DNA of 64,000 nucleotides from Eisenbergiella tayi. Lineage in GTDB: Bacteria; Bacillota; Clostridia; Lachnospirales; Lachnospiraceae. Below the pieces are notes generated by a model. The model was not told the DNA's origin. It saw only the letters and a list, made by a program, of their open reading frames with translations, and made no database searches. How positions within the stretch are numbered: the stretch's first letter is position 1; each line of letters starts with the position of its first letter. The stretch covers positions 415,867-479,866 of the forward strand of contig NZ_MPDJ01000005.1 in NCBI RefSeq assembly GCF_001881565.1, written 5' to 3'. Below, piece after piece: positions 62,383-64,000 of the stretch. The position numbers were made by a program, and so were the translations under genes.

Positions 62383-62967
62383 CTACTTTTCCCCGCCTGC
62401 CCGCTTTCCGTTAAATCTGTTCATGGCCTCATCCGGCCCCTTCTCCATCATGGTAACGGCAGCCTCCACCGCCGCAGCGATGCACTCGTCCATAATTTTA
62501 CGTTCCCCTCCGGTAAAATGCCCCAGCACATAGTCCGCCAGATCATACCCTTCCGGCTTGTTTCCCACACCCATTTTAATCCGGGCAAAGCCGTCCGTCC
62601 CCAAATGGGCAATAATATTCTTTAGACCGTTATGTCCGCCTGCACTTCCCTTTTTACGGATACGCAGCTGCCCCAAATCCAGGCTGATATCATCACAAAC
62701 CACGATCAGCTCCGTCTGAGGATCTACCTTATAATAATCTATGATCTCACGGATGCTTTCACCACTAAGATTCATAAAAGTCTGAGGTTTTGCCAGAACC
62801 ACCTTCATCCCGTCGATATATCCCCGGCCCACAAGAGCCTTATGCTTTCTCTCAATCACCCGTATCCCATATTTGTCCGCCAACGCATCTATTACATCAA
62901 ACCCAACATTATGCCGGGTATTCTCATACTCCCGTTTCGGATTGCCAAGACCTGCTATTATATACAT
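62383..62967 (-). CDS. pth: Peptidyl-tRNA hydrolase
   Basis: 194-residue enzyme that recycles peptidyl-tRNA dropped by ribosomes. Visible are AGLGNPKREYENTRHNVGF with the catalytic His19, KPQTFMNLSGESI, VCDDISLDLGQLRIR (Asp) and SAGGHNGLKNIIAHLG. The ATG at 62967 has AAGGA ten bases upstream; an in-frame ATG three codons earlier is too close to the ribosome site. First gene of the string with mfd, pncA, lrgA and lrgB. Confidence 0.95.
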   Translation of the reverse strand: MYIIAGLGNPKREYENTRHNVGFDVIDALADKYGIRVIERKHKALVGRGYIDGMKVVLAKPQTFMNLSGESIREIIDYYKVDPQTELIVVCDDISLDLGQLRIRKKGSAGGHNGLKNIIAHLGTDGFARIKMGVGNKPEGYDLADYVLGHFTGGERKIMDECIAAAVEAAVTMMEKGPDEAMNRFNGKRAGGEK

Positions 62968-63080
62968 GATTTCCATTTCCTTCCCATAGTACCGGCCACC
63001 CCGGGAAACCCTTCCTGCTCCCCGTTTAAGCCTTATGCTTAGTTTAATGCCAGATCGTTACCCTGTCAAATGCCCCAACC

Positions 63081-63881
63081 CTATTCCGTCTCCCTTATTT
63101 CCTTATTTTTTACAAATACCAGCTGTTTTTCAGAAGAATACTCCTCCCGGTATGTATATCCCAGCCCGCAGAAGTCCTTCAGCCTCCTCCAGTCCCTGAT
63201 ATTATTCCCTGCCGCAAACCGCACCATCTCTCCTCTAGCCATCTTAGCCTGCGTCCCCTTCTGCACTACAGGAATCCCCTTTTTCTTCCCATCCTTTTCA
63301 GCCGTCCCCTCTTCTTTTTCTTCCCCAAAAACACAGGTAATATACTCCACACCCTCCTCAAGCCAATCCTCCACACACCGCGAATACTCCTTCGAAGCCA
63401 GATTCACAATACAATCCGTTTCCGAAACCAGCTCCTTATAAATCGAATCCCCCCAGAAATCATACAAATTCCCTTCCCCGCAAGGATTCCCCTTAGCCTG
63501 CATCTCCAGCCGGTAAGGCGCCACCCCGTCAAGCGGCCTCAAAATCCCATAAAACCCCGACAAAATCCGCAGATGCTCCTGCACATACGCCCATGCCCCA
63601 TCCTCAAAAACCCCGGGAGCCATATACTGATACTGAATCCCCTCATAAGCCAAAAGCGCAGGAGTCAGCCCCTTCTCCAGATCCATCGACCGAATCCTTT
63701 CATAATTTAATGCCGCAATTTTATCATTACACCTCCAAAGCCCCTTCAGCTCCCCTTCATCCATCCCCCTCATCCACTCCAAAAGCACCTCCGCCTTCCC
63801 CAACAAAACCGGTTTCCCCCCAACCTCCATCGTATCCCTGTCCACAATCATCTTCTTCGCCGGTGAAATAATAAATCTCAT
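63081..63881 (-). CDS. yaaA: YaaA family peroxide stress protein
   Basis: 266-residue cytoplasmic protein of the YaaA/DUF328 family, which lowers free iron during peroxide stress in E. coli and has a DNA-binding-like cantaloupe fold. Start MRFIISPAKKM is the family hallmark. Further traits are LLAYEGIQYQYM, LSGFYGILRPLDGVAPYRLEMQ and the end DFCGLGYTYREEYSS. The region 195-225 holds a Lys/Glu-rich insertion (EEKEEGTAEKDGKKKG) not usual for the family. The ATG at 63881 is fixed by the family N-terminus although no good ribosome site precedes it. The coding strand is unusually rich in G and poor in C. Confidence 0.92.
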   Translation of the reverse strand: MRFIISPAKKMIVDRDTMEVGGKPVLLGKAEVLLEWMRGMDEGELKGLWRCNDKIAALNYERIRSMDLEKGLTPALLAYEGIQYQYMAPGVFEDGAWAYVQEHLRILSGFYGILRPLDGVAPYRLEMQAKGNPCGEGNLYDFWGDSIYKELVSETDCIVNLASKEYSRCVEDWLEEGVEYITCVFGEEKEEGTAEKDGKKKGIPVVQKGTQAKMARGEMVRFAAGNNIRDWRRLKDFCGLGYTYREEYSSEKQLVFVKNKEIRETE

Positions 63882-64000
63882 ATCTTTAATTCGGTTCCGC
63901 CGTCGTCCCTCCCGGGATATTGCCTTGCCTGCCCTGCCTTTCCGGCCCGAATGCCTCCGGGGATTACAGCCCGCCAACTGCCCGGGGCGGTCGGTGGATC
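63882..64000. other. GC-rich end of window, nothing recognised
   Basis: 119 bp of GC-rich sequence at the right edge. A longer in-frame reading of yaaA passes through it but has no family resemblance; no promoter or RNA was seen. Confidence 0.3.

Noticed and set aside
1..64000. CRISPR arrays, tRNA or rRNA genes, prophage
   Set aside because: No regularly spaced repeats, no tRNA-like cloverleaf with a TTCGA-type arm in a sensible place, and no phage structural or integrase genes were found on reading through.

Overview
The window looks like chromosomal DNA of a spore-forming, strictly anaerobic Lachnospiraceae-type Clostridia. This is inferred from moderate GC, strong GGAGG ribosome sites, spoVT with a SigG-like promoter, a T-box in front of ileS, a sulfatase of the Cys type, and many YesM/YesN two-component pairs beside sugar ABC transporters. 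An Eisenbergiella-like gut commensal would fit, but the species cannot be named from sequence alone. No rRNA, tRNA, CRISPR array, prophage or intact insertion sequence was found.

Layout. 1-10.9 kb: a partial CNNM/CorC-type protein, an N-acetylhexosamine-1-kinase-like enzyme facing an AraC regulator, a two-domain polyphosphate kinase 2, two adjacent giant palindromes (5461-5999), an autoregulated Xre/DUF3169 pair, a MATE exporter, and a DeoR regulator facing sn-glycerol-1-phosphate dehydrogenase. 11-30 kb: two carbohydrate systems, each with a YesM/YesN pair, two permeases and a lipoprotein binding protein; one carries a sulfatase and the other lies by a GH106-like glycosidase. 30-43 kb: housekeeping genes (glgP, T-box plus ileS, a ClC transporter, pncB, DegV, a YhhN-type membrane protein, a secreted C39-like peptidase). 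43-48 kb: a ROK regulator with two Gfo/Idh/MocA dehydrogenases and a TIM-barrel isomerase, then spoVT. 48.3-52.4 kb: an accessory, partly AT-rich stretch with a Uma2 nuclease, a transglutaminase-like protein, a LA2681-type HEPN protein and gene remnants. 52.4-56.9 kb: an AraC/GH3/GPH-symporter operon. 57-64 kb: a pth-mfd-pncA-lrgA-lrgB string and yaaA.

How it works together. Most genes serve uptake and breakdown of host or plant glycans: extracellular sensing by YesM kinases, ABC or GPH import, cytoplasmic GH3, GH106-like and sulfatase cleavage, then phosphorylation or oxidation of the sugars. GlgP and the polyphosphate enzyme fit storage and energy balance. PncA and PncB supply NAD salvage.

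The strongest candidate for something undescribed is the pair of palindromes at 5461-5999. They share a 90-nt core in opposite orientation (72 of 90 positions identical, no gaps). Several differences between the copies are compensatory in the predicted stems, while the internal loops are invariant and the outer stems, about 80 bp long, are unrelated in sequence.
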